This document shows positions 54,207-63,872 of a DNA stretch of 64,000 nucleotides, one piece after another. Positions within the stretch are counted from its first letter, which is position 1. Each line of letters starts with the position of its first letter. Origin of the DNA: G963662605 sp963667005 (GTDB lineage Bacteria > Bacteroidota > Ignavibacteria > Ignavibacteriales > Ignavibacteriaceae); the NCBI GenBank assembly GCA_963667005.1, contig OY762937.1, positions 496,001 through 560,000 of the forward strand. Reading direction: 5' to 3'. The position numbers were made by a program, and so were the translations under genes. The notes under the pieces are model-generated. The model did no database searches, had not been told where the DNA came from, and saw nothing but the letters and a program-made list of their open reading frames with translations.

Positions 54207-55418
54207 TCAACCCGGAGTCCCGGCAGCGATATACGCAGTTGTCCATGCGGATTGAAAATTAAATCCTCCGGTGATGCCGTCTATATCTAACACTTCCCCG
54301 GCGAAGAAAAGATTTTTATGCAGTTTACTCTGCATAGTTTTGAAGTCAATTTGTTTCAACTCAACACCGCCGCAGGTAACAAACTCTTCTTTAAAGGTTG
54401 ATTTACCGGATATGGTAAATTCACAACGCGTCAGTTCATCTGCAAGTCTGCGTTGCGATTCCTTTGAAATGCTGTTCCACGTTTTTTCAGGAGCAACACC
54501 AGCATGAAGTAACAGGGATTCCCACAAACGTTGAGGTAATTCAAACATTGCCTGTGCATGTACTTTTTTATTTGGTGTCTGCCGCTTTTCATTTGTGAAC
54601 AATTCATAGACTTGCTCGCTTGAATATGTTCCCGTCCAGTTAATTAGGAGCATAAAGGAATAATCGCAAGCGGCGAATTCACGAGCACCCCACGCGGAAA
54701 GTTTTAAAATTGCGGGGCCGCTGAATCCCCAGTGTGTTATGAGCAAAGGTCCTTGTTGTTGCAGCCGCATATCTTTTATGCTCAATAAAGCTTTTGCCAC
54801 ACTTATACCCGGCAAGCCATCAATTCTTTCATCATTGCAATTTAACGTAAACAATGAAGGAACAGGAGCTTCTATGGTATATCCTAAATCCGCAAGCATC
54901 TCCCACACTTCCACATTGCTGCCGCATGCAATGATAAGTTTGTCTGCCTTAACAGCAGAATCATTATACGTTATTTGCCAGCCGGACTCACCGTTGTTAA
55001 GCGGAGTGAAAGAAGAAATGCGTGCATTACGGATCGTCTCAACATTGAGTCTTTCCGATTCTTTCAAGAAACAGTCTATAATTGTCTGTGAGGAATTGCT
55101 GACTGGAAACATTCTTCCATCAGCTTCTGCCTGAAGTTCTGCACCCCTGTCTAAAAACCATTGCACTGTATCTTTAGGTTGAAAGCGGTAAAAGCACGAA
55201 AGCAATTCTTTTGAGCCTCGCGGATAATTTTTTATTAGTTCTTTCGGTTCAAATGTCGCGTTGGTTACGTTGCATCTTCCACCGCCGGAGATTTTCACTT
55301 TAGCCAGAACCTGCCCGGTCCGTTCAAGTATTATGACTTTTGCACCGGGATTATTTTCCGCGGCATTAATAGCGGCAAAGAATCCCGCCGCGCCGCCGCC
55401 GATAATGACAATATTCAT
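54207..55418 (-). CDS. HI0933/YhiN-family flavoprotein
   Basis: A 403-residue protein with N-terminal FAD-binding motif IIGGGAAGFFAAINAAE, then KVKISGGGRCNVTN and DGRMFPVSNSS, and the C-terminal GEVLDIDGITGGFNFQSAWT, the features of the YhiN/HI0933 family of NAD(P)/FAD-dependent oxidoreductases. The physiological reaction of this family is not established. It overlaps the end of recG by one base (TGATG), so they are translationally coupled. Confidence 0.9.
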   Translation of the reverse strand: MNIVIIGGGAAGFFAAINAAENNPGAKVIILERTGQVLAKVKISGGGRCNVTNATFEPKELIKNYPRGSKELLSCFYRFQPKDTVQWFLDRGAELQAEADGRMFPVSNSSQTIIDCFLKESERLNVETIRNARISSFTPLNNGESGWQITYNDSAVKADKLIIACGSNVEVWEMLADLGYTIEAPVPSLFTLNCNDERIDGLPGISVAKALLSIKDMRLQQQGPLLITHWGFSGPAILKLSAWGAREFAACDYSFMLLINWTGTYSSEQVYELFTNEKRQTPNKKVHAQAMFELPQRLWESLLLHAGVAPEKTWNSISKESQRRLADELTRCEFTISGKSTFKEEFVTCGGVELKQIDFKTMQSKLHKNLFFAGEVLDIDGITGGFNFQSAWTTAYIAAGTPG

Positions 55419-57637
55419 CAGGCTATCTTCGCGTATTTGAGGTTTTCGGAATAATGTTCGAGCAGATTTTTCGCGAGCAGTTTATGTTCGGGTAAAGAAA
55501 GTTTTTCATCCTTCCGGATAATATCAAAGGCTTCATTCTTGGCTTCAACAAGAAGGACGCCGTCTTCCGTTATATCGGCATACTTAAATTCAGGATACCC
55601 GCTTTGCTTTGTCCCGAAGATGTCACCCGGACCGCGCAGCTTCAAGTCAACCTCGGCAACTTTGAAACCGTCCAGATATTTTACCATCGTTTGCAAACGG
55701 ATGGAAGCTTTGTATTTCTCTAACAAGGCCGGCGCAAGATACTCAATGTTATCTTTGATCTTTGCAGAAGCCGCGGCGGTTTCATCCGGCGCCACAAGAA
55801 TACAATACGACTGCTGTGTGCCTCTGCCGACTCTTCCCCGCAGCTGATGTAATTGGCTTAATCCGAAATGATGGGCGTCATTGATGACCATAATGTTGGC
55901 GTTGGGTATATCAATACCGACTTCAATAACCGTTGTCGCAATGAGTACATCAAACTCTTTCGCGGCAAAGCGGTTCATCACCTCTTCTTTTTGCTGCCAC
56001 TTCATGCGCCCGTGTAAAAGTCCGACCCGCATATCTTTCAAAAATGTTGTACTTAATTCATCGTAATGCTGCTGTGCCGCTTTCAACTCAAGTTTTTCAG
56101 ACTCCTCCACAAGCGGATACACAACAAAAGCCTGATATCCTTCTTTCACTTTATCGTGAATGAATTTATATATCAACGGCAGACGCTGTTCACCTCGCAA
56201 ATCGGTACGGATGGGAATTCTGTTCTTCGGCATCTCGTTTATTATGGACACATCCAAATCACCATAGAGCGTCATGGAAAGTGTCCGAGGTATAGGAGTG
56301 GCCGACATCACGAGACAATCGGGAGCTTCACCTTTTTGAATTAACCGTGCACGCTGAATAACACCAAAGCGGTGCTGCTCGTCTATGACGACAAGTCCCA
56401 GCTTATTAAAAACCACTTGACCTTCAAACAACGCGTGTGTACCGATAATAATATTTGCACCGCTTCTCGCAATGCTGTCAAGTTCGGTATTTCGCTTTGA
56501 TTTTCCCTGTCCACCGATAACAAGCGCCGTTTTAATTTTATATTGCGGGAATTTTTCAAGGAATGGCTCCAGCATTTTATTGATGCTTCTCGCGTGCTGA
56601 TCGGCAAGAATTTCCGTGGGTGCCATGAATGCAGCCTGATACCCGCTGTCAATCGCGATAAGCATTGCAATCAAAGCAACAATTGTTTTACCGCTGCCGA
56701 CATCACCTTGCAGCAGCCTGTTCATCGGTTCGCCATGTATCATGTCGGTACGTATTTCATGCAATACATTCTTCTGCGCATTAGTCAATTCAAAAGGAAG
56801 AACAGAAAGGAAGTCTTTCACGAGTGAAGACTGCACCTGCATGGAGTGCCCTTTTATCTTCAACTTATAATTATTCTTCCGCATGGCAACAAGTATCTCA
56901 AGAAAGAACAACTCCTCAAATTTCAAACGGCGCTTTGCAAGCTCAATTTCATCCTTAGAATTTGGATAGTGCATAATGCGGACTGTTTCGCTTAACGAAA
57001 GCAGATTGTGCTTTTTCACAATCTCCTCGGGGAGCGACTCTTCAATATATTGCAGATACTCATCAAGCGCGAACGTGACGATTTTACGGAAACTCAAATC
57101 GCCGATATTTGAATTACGCAGATCTTTCGGAATCCGGTAAAAGGGGATGATTTTTCCCGTACTGAAAAAGTGTTTTGATTCGTCTTCCGTTATCCGGTCG
57201 AAATCGGGATGCGCAAACTGAAGGTTACCGTATTTAGAAAATGTCGGCTTTGCAGATACCGCATATATCTGCCCCGCTTCAAACCGGTCCTCAAAGTATT
57301 TTGCGCCCTGGAACCAGATCATTTCAAAAAAACCTTTTTCATCGCGCATATTAACAATAAGGATTTCATTGCCCCTTGCCCGCCCCCGCACTTGTTTTTT
57401 TTCAATGCCTATTACTTTTCCGATAATAGTAATCTCTCCCTCATAACCGCTCAGCACATACTGCACAGCTTGTGTTGAGGTCAGCAATGTTGATCGGTCG
57501 AGATAGCGCGTAGGAAAACAGAACAGCAAATCGCGAACCGTGCGCAAGCCTGATTTCTCCATCAGTGCGCCGCGCTTCGGGCCTACAGTTTTAATAAACT
57601 GAACCGGGCTTTGTAGTTTCTGTTCCGATGCTGTCAT
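55418..57637 (-). CDS. recG: ATP-dependent DNA helicase RecG
   Basis: A 739-residue superfamily 2 helicase that regresses stalled forks and processes branched DNA. The N-terminal wedge/OB region (GPKRGALMEKSG, DLLFCFPTRYLDRS) is followed by motif I GDVGSGKTIVALIA, TEILADQHA, motif II DEQHRFGV, motif III MSATPIPRTL, HGRMKW, ATTVIEVGIDIPNA and the motif VI LRGRVGRG. The C-terminal KLRGPGDIFGTKQSG is typical of RecG. Slightly longer than the usual 690 residues. First of two coupled genes with the YhiN flavoprotein. Confidence 0.96.
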   Translation of the reverse strand: MTASEQKLQSPVQFIKTVGPKRGALMEKSGLRTVRDLLFCFPTRYLDRSTLLTSTQAVQYVLSGYEGEITIIGKVIGIEKKQVRGRARGNEILIVNMRDEKGFFEMIWFQGAKYFEDRFEAGQIYAVSAKPTFSKYGNLQFAHPDFDRITEDESKHFFSTGKIIPFYRIPKDLRNSNIGDLSFRKIVTFALDEYLQYIEESLPEEIVKKHNLLSLSETVRIMHYPNSKDEIELAKRRLKFEELFFLEILVAMRKNNYKLKIKGHSMQVQSSLVKDFLSVLPFELTNAQKNVLHEIRTDMIHGEPMNRLLQGDVGSGKTIVALIAMLIAIDSGYQAAFMAPTEILADQHARSINKMLEPFLEKFPQYKIKTALVIGGQGKSKRNTELDSIARSGANIIIGTHALFEGQVVFNKLGLVVIDEQHRFGVIQRARLIQKGEAPDCLVMSATPIPRTLSMTLYGDLDVSIINEMPKNRIPIRTDLRGEQRLPLIYKFIHDKVKEGYQAFVVYPLVEESEKLELKAAQQHYDELSTTFLKDMRVGLLHGRMKWQQKEEVMNRFAAKEFDVLIATTVIEVGIDIPNANIMVINDAHHFGLSQLHQLRGRVGRGTQQSYCILVAPDETAAASAKIKDNIEYLAPALLEKYKASIRLQTMVKYLDGFKVAEVDLKLRGPGDIFGTKQSGYPEFKYADITEDGVLLVEAKNEAFDIIRKDEKLSLPEHKLLAKNLLEHYSENLKYAKIA

Positions 57638-57640
57638 GGA

Positions 57641-58261
57641 TTATAAATAGATTGTTTCTTTTTTTATGTTGAGAATTTTAACTCTGCCGCTGCACACGTC
57701 TATGAGTTTTTCCTGAAATTCTTCAACCGCGTCGAGCCGTACCAATAATTCAAATTGCGCGTCCTCATCGAAGCCTGTGTTTAGTATTTTGACGGGATAT
57801 TGCGAAAACAAATGATACAGCGTACTGGAGAGGTCATAATCAGCACGGACAGTCATTTCAAAGTACGCGTATTTGGAAGATTTCGCACTCTTCTCCAGTG
57901 CTGCATCAGCCGCCGTGTAATATGCTTTGCCTAATGGGCCCACGCCGAGCTTCACCCCGCCGAAATAGCGAATAACAACAACTACAACATTGTGCAGTTC
58001 ATGATGTTCGATGGCCTGTAAAATTCTAACGCCTGCCGTTCCGGTAGGCTCACCTGCATCCGAGTATTTTGTAGTGCCGTCACTCAATCTGACAGCATAA
58101 CAATGATGCGCGGCATCATAGAGTTCTTTTTTGTTTTTTTCAAGAAGCAGCATCGCCTCGTCAACACTCTTGACGGGATATGCACGAGCTACAAAAAGAG
58201 AACCTCTTTCCTTATAGGTACCTTCGGTTAATGAAGTTATTGTTGTAAATGTTAGAAGCAT
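57641..58261 (-). CDS. IMPACT/YigZ-family protein
   Basis: About 206 residues from ATG 58261, three bases after the stop of the upstream kinase gene; the longer frame to 58345 would overlap it. KKELYDAAHHCYAVRL, YSDAGEPTGTAGVRIL and VVVVIRYFGGVKLGVGPLGK are the hallmark motifs of the IMPACT/YigZ family, followed by a small C-terminal DUF1949-like ferredoxin-fold domain. YigZ proteins are thought to act on translation or peptide/nucleotide metabolism; function is not settled. It sits between a histidine kinase and recG, all on the same strand. Confidence 0.9.
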   Translation of the reverse strand: MLLTFTTITSLTEGTYKERGSLFVARAYPVKSVDEAMLLLEKNKKELYDAAHHCYAVRLSDGTTKYSDAGEPTGTAGVRILQAIEHHELHNVVVVVIRYFGGVKLGVGPLGKAYYTAADAALEKSAKSSKYAYFEMTVRADYDLSSTLYHLFSQYPVKILNTGFDEDAQFELLVRLDAVEEFQEKLIDVCSGRVKILNIKKETIYL

Positions 58262-58263
58262 AA

Positions 58264-60045
58264 TCAGTTGGTCACAATATAATAATCGCGTTCGGGAAAT
58301 AAGAGATAGAAAGTTGAGCCATGCCCCTCTTCGCTTTCCACCCAAATCTCACCATGGTGTTTTTCCATAAACTCTTTACATAGTATCAACCCCAGTCCGG
58401 TTCCGTTTTCACCGGCAGTCCCCTTTTTTGAATACATATGTTGGATGGCAAATATAATTTCTTTTTCCTCTTCGCTCAAGCCAATACCCTTGTCAGCCAC
58501 AGAAATGACAATACCCTCGTCTGTTTTATTTCCGCCAACAGTCACCACCCCGCCTTCATGGGAGAATTTAATTGCATTACCAATGAGGTTTCTCAATACG
58601 GAGCCGACCATTTCTTCATCTCCATATATCTGAATGTCAGGAGGCATCAAGGATACCAGTTTAATTCTTTTCTGATCGGCGATATGATACAAGGCGATTA
58701 TTGCGTTGCTCACAATCAGCTTCATATCCAGGGTTTTCGGACGAAACATGATCTTGCCTGTTCTTGAGCCGGCCCATTGCAGCAAGTTTTCCAGAAGCTT
58801 TAGTGTGTTCTCCGAGAGTGATTTTAAATCGGAAAGGAATTTCAACTGCCCGGCTCTATCTAAACTATTAAACTCCTCAACTAAAATTTCAGTCAGTCCG
58901 ATGATGGCGGTAAAGGGACTTTTCAGATCATGTGCGATAATTGAGAACAGTCTGTCTTTGGATGCATTCTGCTCAATCAGTTCTTTTTCACTTTGCCGAA
59001 GGATTTTATCAGCCTCAAGAAGTGCATCTTCATCTTTTTTTCTCTCGCTAATGTCGCGAAGACTGATAATTTTTCCCTGTTCGGCACCAGAGTCATTTGC
59101 CATAACGGAGATCAACGCAGCATACGTGGTATCATTGACAACGATCTCACTCTCTCCGACTGAATTCATAAACAGATTGATAACATTCAATGGCAGCTGA
59201 GCCCTTAATTCATAGATATACTTGCCGAGCAATTTTTTATTACCGAGCAAGTTAATAGCAGCAGTATTCATATCAACTACACGAGCCTGGGAATCAATTA
59301 CTATAACACCATCACGCATAGACTCAAATATTCTTTCACGCGCAGCGGGAATAATATCTATTTTGCTGCTGCTGCTCATACCAATGTAAAATAATCCACC
59401 CGCAATAACCAACGAAACACCTGTGTTGTCTATGTGCCCGGAGCCCTGGATAATAAACAGCATATTGGCAAACCATGGAAGACCGATTGCCGTTATGATG
59501 CTGAAAGCTTTCACTCCAAACAATTTTCCGGTAACCACCAGATAATAAAACCATGCAATCGCGCTCGCAAGAAACATACCGTATGAATAAAACATCTGCA
59601 CAAAGAACCACTCGCCCCGAATAAAGCCAAGCCCCATCAGGCCGTCAACGTGAATGATATATGCACTTCGATAATATAAATGGTGCAGGCTATTCGTACA
59701 CAGTAAAAGATAAGAAATAGCCGGAATGATATATAGGTATGCCAGGCGTCTCCGGAAACGAAAAACACGCGGCGAAAGAAGCTCAATGGCTATCGCCAAC
59801 GACAGCACCGGAAGAATTGGTAAGCCGACATACTGCAATATCAACCCATACACTTTCCCTGTTAAGCCCGGGTAGGATAGTTCAATTAAATAACCCAATA
59901 CCCACATCGAGGCAGCCAATTGATACATACCCAGCATATGAATTGCCTTTTTTTCATCACGCCGGAAACAGTTATAACAGATAACAACAGAAACACACAA
60001 CAGGAGCACCATGCTCCAGATTACAAATCCCGGAGAAACAATCAC
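58264..60045 (-). CDS. Sensor histidine kinase with 7TM N-terminal region
   Basis: A 593-residue kinase. Residues about 1-220 form seven to eight helices of the HisK_7TM type. Residues about 230-350 are a PAS domain (GVIVIDSQARVVDMNTAAIN). The dimerisation domain carries the phospho-acceptor His in SIIAHDLKSPFTAII (about residue 380), and the ATPase domain has NLIGNAIKFS (N box), DKGIGLSEEE (G1) and GTGLGLILCKEF (G2). The signal is unknown. It overlaps the start of its paralogue upstream by 4 bases (ATGA). No response regulator gene is in the neighbourhood. Confidence 0.93.
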   Translation of the reverse strand: MIVSPGFVIWSMVLLLCVSVVICYNCFRRDEKKAIHMLGMYQLAASMWVLGYLIELSYPGLTGKVYGLILQYVGLPILPVLSLAIAIELLSPRVFRFRRRLAYLYIIPAISYLLLCTNSLHHLYYRSAYIIHVDGLMGLGFIRGEWFFVQMFYSYGMFLASAIAWFYYLVVTGKLFGVKAFSIITAIGLPWFANMLFIIQGSGHIDNTGVSLVIAGGLFYIGMSSSSKIDIIPAARERIFESMRDGVIVIDSQARVVDMNTAAINLLGNKKLLGKYIYELRAQLPLNVINLFMNSVGESEIVVNDTTYAALISVMANDSGAEQGKIISLRDISERKKDEDALLEADKILRQSEKELIEQNASKDRLFSIIAHDLKSPFTAIIGLTEILVEEFNSLDRAGQLKFLSDLKSLSENTLKLLENLLQWAGSRTGKIMFRPKTLDMKLIVSNAIIALYHIADQKRIKLVSLMPPDIQIYGDEEMVGSVLRNLIGNAIKFSHEGGVVTVGGNKTDEGIVISVADKGIGLSEEEKEIIFAIQHMYSKKGTAGENGTGLGLILCKEFMEKHHGEIWVESEEGHGSTFYLLFPERDYYIVTN

Positions 60046-61841
60046 GACGTCTGCCCTCCATCATTAATCTGTTTTCTGGTGCCGATTTCTTTCGGAATAG
60101 TAAACGAAAAAGTCGTGCCTTCACCTGCCGTGCTGTCAACCGAGATAAGCCCGCCGTGCTTGCCGACAAATTCTTTACATAAGATCAATCCGAGCCCCGT
60201 CCCTGCCTCACCCGAAGTTCCTCTTTCCGACGCGGCTTTTTCGATTCTGAAGAGCCGGTCTTTAACCTCAGGGGTCATGCCCTTGCCTTTATCCGTAACC
60301 ATAAATCGAAATTCTTTTTCCAGCTCTTCGTGGCTCACAACAATGTTGCTTCCCTGAAAAGAATATTTAATTGCATTCGCTATAAGATTACGGAAAACCG
60401 TCTCTATCATGTCCTCATCATAATTCAGCATAGTATTTTGAGGAATGCTGCAGAGCAATTGAATATTTTTTAACTTTGCAGTTTGTTCAAGCAGCGCACA
60501 AACGCTCTCAACGGTTTTGTATGCGTCTTGTTCTTCAGGATTAAAAGAAATTGCCCCCGTCTGTACGCGTGACCACTGAAGCAGATTCTCGACCAACTTT
60601 AATGTGTTAACGGAAAGCGTTTTCAAATCAGAGAGCCATTGATAGATTTCCTCCCGTGACGTGGCATCATACTCTTCAATGATAATTTGCGTCAATCCGA
60701 TCATTGATGAAAAGGGACTTTTCAGGTCGTGTGCAATAATAGAAAAGAATTTATCCTTAGAGGTGTTAAGTTTTACGAGTTCCTGCTGACTTTTTTTAAG
60801 CACTTCCTGCTTCGCCTGCAATTCGAGTTGTGCATTTTTCCTCCGGGTAATGTCTCTCATACTGATAAGTTTTCCGAACGAAATCAAATCTTCGGTGCGG
60901 AGTATTGAGACGGAGACATCGTAGGTTTTTTCATCGATGGCAGACTCATACCTACCCTCGCCTTTGCTCAAAACGTCAGGCAATGGATTTGGTAAAACCT
61001 TATCTACGGCGTGTATATCATACCCTAAAAGTTTATCTCCGAACAGATTTTTAGCCGATGTACTCATATCTACAATCCGGTCGCCGGCATCAAGCACGAT
61101 AACATAGTCCTGCATCGATTCAAACACCTGCGTCCGGGCAGCTGGAAAGACGTCGAACAACTGATACTTCAGCATCGCCCAAATTATCAATATGCCTGAA
61201 AAAATAAAACTCACCGGAGTAAAATCGAGTTGCTTTGCGCCGCCCAATATATATACAATATTGCCTGCCCACGGAAGAATGACGGAAATGAACAGCACAA
61301 CGGTATGAACGCGAAATATCTGATGACTACGTATCAAAAATATAAAAGTCATAATTGCACCAAGCAGCAGCACACCGTATGAATACACAACATGCACAGC
61401 ATACCAAATCCCCATTTCTTTACCAATAAAACTGAGGCCGTCGTAGGTGTCCACGCGGGGGTTTTTATACATGATATTATGGTAATCGTTTGTAGCTATA
61501 AGCAGAAACGTAATAAGAGGGACTATGTGTACAAGCAAAAACTGCTTTTTTGTAGGCATCTTACCGTCGGTAATAAAATATGCCATGGCACACAGCATCA
61601 TCACGGAAATAAATGCAAGTCCGAGGTACTCGATTTTCAGCATCAAAAACTTGAGGTGGAAGGTAGGCATAAATATTTCGCCTAAATACCCACCCGCCCA
61701 AATCGTACCGGTCAGAAAAAAAACAGAAAAGTATTTAGTATCAATTTGCAGCCGGTTCCGGGAAAATACAATTGTAAGTATAAGCGAAAGAACAGTTGCC
61801 AGAGCCAGACCGGTTACAAATCCTATCTGAAGTATATTCAT
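60042..61841 (-). CDS. Sensor histidine kinase with 7TM N-terminal region, tandem paralogue
   Basis: A 599-residue kinase of the same architecture as the next gene: about seven membrane helices, PAS (YVIVLDAGDRIVDMSTSAKN), HisKA with SIIAHDLKSPFSSMIGLTQI, and HATPase with NLIANAIKYS, DKGKGMTPE and GTGLGLILCKEFVGKHGG. The close similarity of the two suggests a tandem duplication, followed by divergence of the sensor region. First gene of a three-gene unit (kinase, kinase, YigZ). Confidence 0.93.
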   Translation of the reverse strand: MNILQIGFVTGLALATVLSLILTIVFSRNRLQIDTKYFSVFFLTGTIWAGGYLGEIFMPTFHLKFLMLKIEYLGLAFISVMMLCAMAYFITDGKMPTKKQFLLVHIVPLITFLLIATNDYHNIMYKNPRVDTYDGLSFIGKEMGIWYAVHVVYSYGVLLLGAIMTFIFLIRSHQIFRVHTVVLFISVILPWAGNIVYILGGAKQLDFTPVSFIFSGILIIWAMLKYQLFDVFPAARTQVFESMQDYVIVLDAGDRIVDMSTSAKNLFGDKLLGYDIHAVDKVLPNPLPDVLSKGEGRYESAIDEKTYDVSVSILRTEDLISFGKLISMRDITRRKNAQLELQAKQEVLKKSQQELVKLNTSKDKFFSIIAHDLKSPFSSMIGLTQIIIEEYDATSREEIYQWLSDLKTLSVNTLKLVENLLQWSRVQTGAISFNPEEQDAYKTVESVCALLEQTAKLKNIQLLCSIPQNTMLNYDEDMIETVFRNLIANAIKYSFQGSNIVVSHEELEKEFRFMVTDKGKGMTPEVKDRLFRIEKAASERGTSGEAGTGLGLILCKEFVGKHGGLISVDSTAGEGTTFSFTIPKEIGTRKQINDGGQTS

Positions 61842-61948
61842 TTTCTTTTTAGAATTTACAGCAATACAATAATAAAATTATTGCTCGTTTCAAAAATAAA
61901 TCTCATTATATTCTCGTTGAAATTTCTAATAATTATTGAGACGTTTTT

Positions 61949-62314
61949 ATGAATGAAATCGTGTATTTATTATTGATTGGGCTTGCTGCCGGCATTATGA
62001 GCGGGTTTCTAGGCATTGGCGGCGGCATAATTATCATCCCGGCACTCACTCTTCTTCTCGGTTTTTCACAAAAAGCCGCACAGGGCACTTCTCTTGCATT
62101 ATTACTTCCACCGATTGGCATATTTGCCGTATTAAACTACTACAAAGCAGGCAACGTTGATCTTCGCGCAGCGGGACTCATGATCGTCACGTTTCTTGTC
62201 GGGAGTTATTTCGCTTCCATCTGGGCTGTTAAGCTGCCGGATGCCATTGTGAAAAAAGTATTTGCTTCATTCCTCCTCATTTACGCTATAAAACTCTTTC
62301 TGGATAAAAAATAA
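61949..62314 (+). CDS. Half-size TauE/SafE-family membrane protein
   Basis: A 121-residue protein with about four membrane helices. GLAAGIMSGFLGIGGGIIII and QGTSLALLLPP are the N-terminal repeat motif of the TauE/SafE sulfite/anion exporter family, which normally has two such halves (about 250 residues). Only one half is present and the frame ends cleanly, so it may work as a homodimer or be a truncated gene. The ATG is supported by the position of the motif. Confidence 0.82.
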   Translation: MNEIVYLLLIGLAAGIMSGFLGIGGGIIIIPALTLLLGFSQKAAQGTSLALLLPPIGIFAVLNYYKAGNVDLRAAGLMIVTFLVGSYFASIWAVKLPDAIVKKVFASFLLIYAIKLFLDKK

Positions 62315-62354
62315 CCGGTATTAAAAGCGGCTCACGCCTCCTTCAATACCGGTT
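62313..62354. terminator. Bidirectional terminator-like hairpin
   Basis: aaccggtatt (62313-62322) and aataccggtt (62345-62354) form a perfect 10-bp stem between two convergent genes. It begins at the stop codon of the TauE/SafE gene and lies just after the serA stop on the other strand. A short T-run follows (gttt). Confidence 0.55.
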
Positions 62355-62379
62355 GTTTACCAGTAAGTAAGAACTCGGA

Positions 62380-63570
62380 TTAAATCTCCACGTGTGAAAC
62401 GCTCAACACATCCGGAAGTTCATTCATCTTTTTCAGATCTTCCGCGCTTACATCCTTCATCAACTTCATTGTACAGCAAGCAGCAACTGCACCGTCGAAA
62501 ATAACATTTTCGATTTCTTCAATGTTGATTCCTGCTTCGCGGATAACAGAAAGAATAGAGGCAAGTACTCCGGGGCGGTCATAGTGTTTAACGACCAACT
62601 GCCAGTGAGCGTCGGTGATCTTTGCACGGTTAACCCAATGAGCAATAATGCCGCTTGTGGTAAAGTCTTTGATGATACGAATAGTTTCATCTGCAACCGC
62701 CGCCTGCGCCTGTTCGGTTGAAGCACCGATATGGTGTGTTACATAAATATTCGGATTGCCCTGTAATTTTGACGATACCGCACCGTCTTTTCCTTCCGGC
62801 TCGCCTTTGAATACATCGAGAGCAACGCGGATATTCTTTTCTTTAATTGCTTCGAGCATTGCATCTTCATCAATTACATCAGCGCGTGATGTGTTGATGA
62901 GCAACGTATTCGGCTTCATGTAAGAGAACATTTCTTTGTTGAAAAGTCCCTTCGTTTCAGGTGTTAATGGCAAATGTATCGAAATGACATCCGCCATAGG
63001 AAGCAGCTGGCTCATTTCAGAGAAATCTTTTATCATCACACCTTCAATGCGTGAAATATCTTTTCCGTAAACATTCATGCCGAATGCCTGCGCCCGCTTT
63101 GCAACTTCTTTTCCGATATTTCCAACGCCGACAATAGCGAGTGTTTTTCCGAACAATCCTTCGGCTTTTGAATATTCGCCTTTATTCCAAACACCATTCT
63201 GAAAATCTTTAACGTTGTCAGGGATTCTTCTATCCAATGAAATCATCAAGCCCATAGCGAGTTCAGCTACGGCAACTGAGTTCATTCCCGGGCAGTTAGC
63301 GACATAAACGCCCTTTTGATTTGCGGCGGCAATATTGATGTTATTAACACCGGCACCTGCACGGATGATAAGATTGAGGCGTTTACTCTTTTGGATGGCT
63401 TCAGCATTTACTTTTGTCGAGCGGACGACAAGAATATCAACTTCTTCTGCCGCAGCGGGTATATCATTTTCGCCTAACTTCGGTGAATAGATAACTTCAA
63501 GATCCATCTGCTTCATCTGCTCGATGTGTTTTTCGGGAAATTTATCTGCAATAAGAACTTTAACTTTCAT
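62380..63570 (-). CDS. serA: D-3-phosphoglycerate dehydrogenase-like oxidoreductase with ACT domain
   Basis: About 396 residues from ATG 63570, with GGAG six bases upstream. The D-isomer 2-hydroxyacid dehydrogenase domain has the NAD-binding motif VGVGNIGKEVAKRAQAFG, NTSRADVIDEDAML, and the catalytic His in THHIGASTEQAQ. The C-terminal ACT domain (HYDRPGVLASILSVIREAGI) is the allosteric part of SerA that senses serine. It should convert 3-phosphoglycerate to 3-phosphohydroxypyruvate, the first step of serine synthesis. The gene is single and convergent with the TauE/SafE gene. Confidence 0.9.
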   Translation of the reverse strand: MKVKVLIADKFPEKHIEQMKQMDLEVIYSPKLGENDIPAAAEEVDILVVRSTKVNAEAIQKSKRLNLIIRAGAGVNNINIAAANQKGVYVANCPGMNSVAVAELAMGLMISLDRRIPDNVKDFQNGVWNKGEYSKAEGLFGKTLAIVGVGNIGKEVAKRAQAFGMNVYGKDISRIEGVMIKDFSEMSQLLPMADVISIHLPLTPETKGLFNKEMFSYMKPNTLLINTSRADVIDEDAMLEAIKEKNIRVALDVFKGEPEGKDGAVSSKLQGNPNIYVTHHIGASTEQAQAAVADETIRIIKDFTTSGIIAHWVNRAKITDAHWQLVVKHYDRPGVLASILSVIREAGINIEEIENVIFDGAVAACCTMKLMKDVSAEDLKKMNELPDVLSVSHVEI

Positions 63571-63872
63571 GGTGAACTCCATTTCTACCTTATAGTTGAT
63601 GTAAAATCACGCCTGTAGACAACACGGCATATTATATACCTCAAAACTATTGAATTCGGACATATCCCCCAAATGGAATATTTAAAATAATTGCAATGTG
63701 TTCCCGTTCCTATTCCCAGCCCATGACCCCGCCCGAACGCCGCAAGGCGGGCAGGTTAAGTCATGGGCTAGGAATAGGAAGAGTCGTTTATTTGGTTGTG
63801 GGTTTGTGGTATTTTCGCCGATTCGGGTTAGATTTGTAGTAATAATATTTCATTTTGCTTAAAGGTAACCTT
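63571..63872. other. Intergenic region with palindrome of the catgggctaggaa family
   Basis: No gene. It contains an inverted repeat at 63707-63727/63760-63780 and presumed promoters for the divergent serA and S9 peptidase genes. Confidence 0.5.
63707..63780. repeat. Nested inverted repeat, catgggctaggaa family
   Basis: Outer 21-bp arms (ttcctattcccagcccatgac and its complement at 63760-63780, one mismatch) enclose an inner cccgcc...ggcggg stem. The right arm shares catgggctaggaat with 38540-38557 and with the 42-bp palindrome at 41301-41342. Confidence 0.75.
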
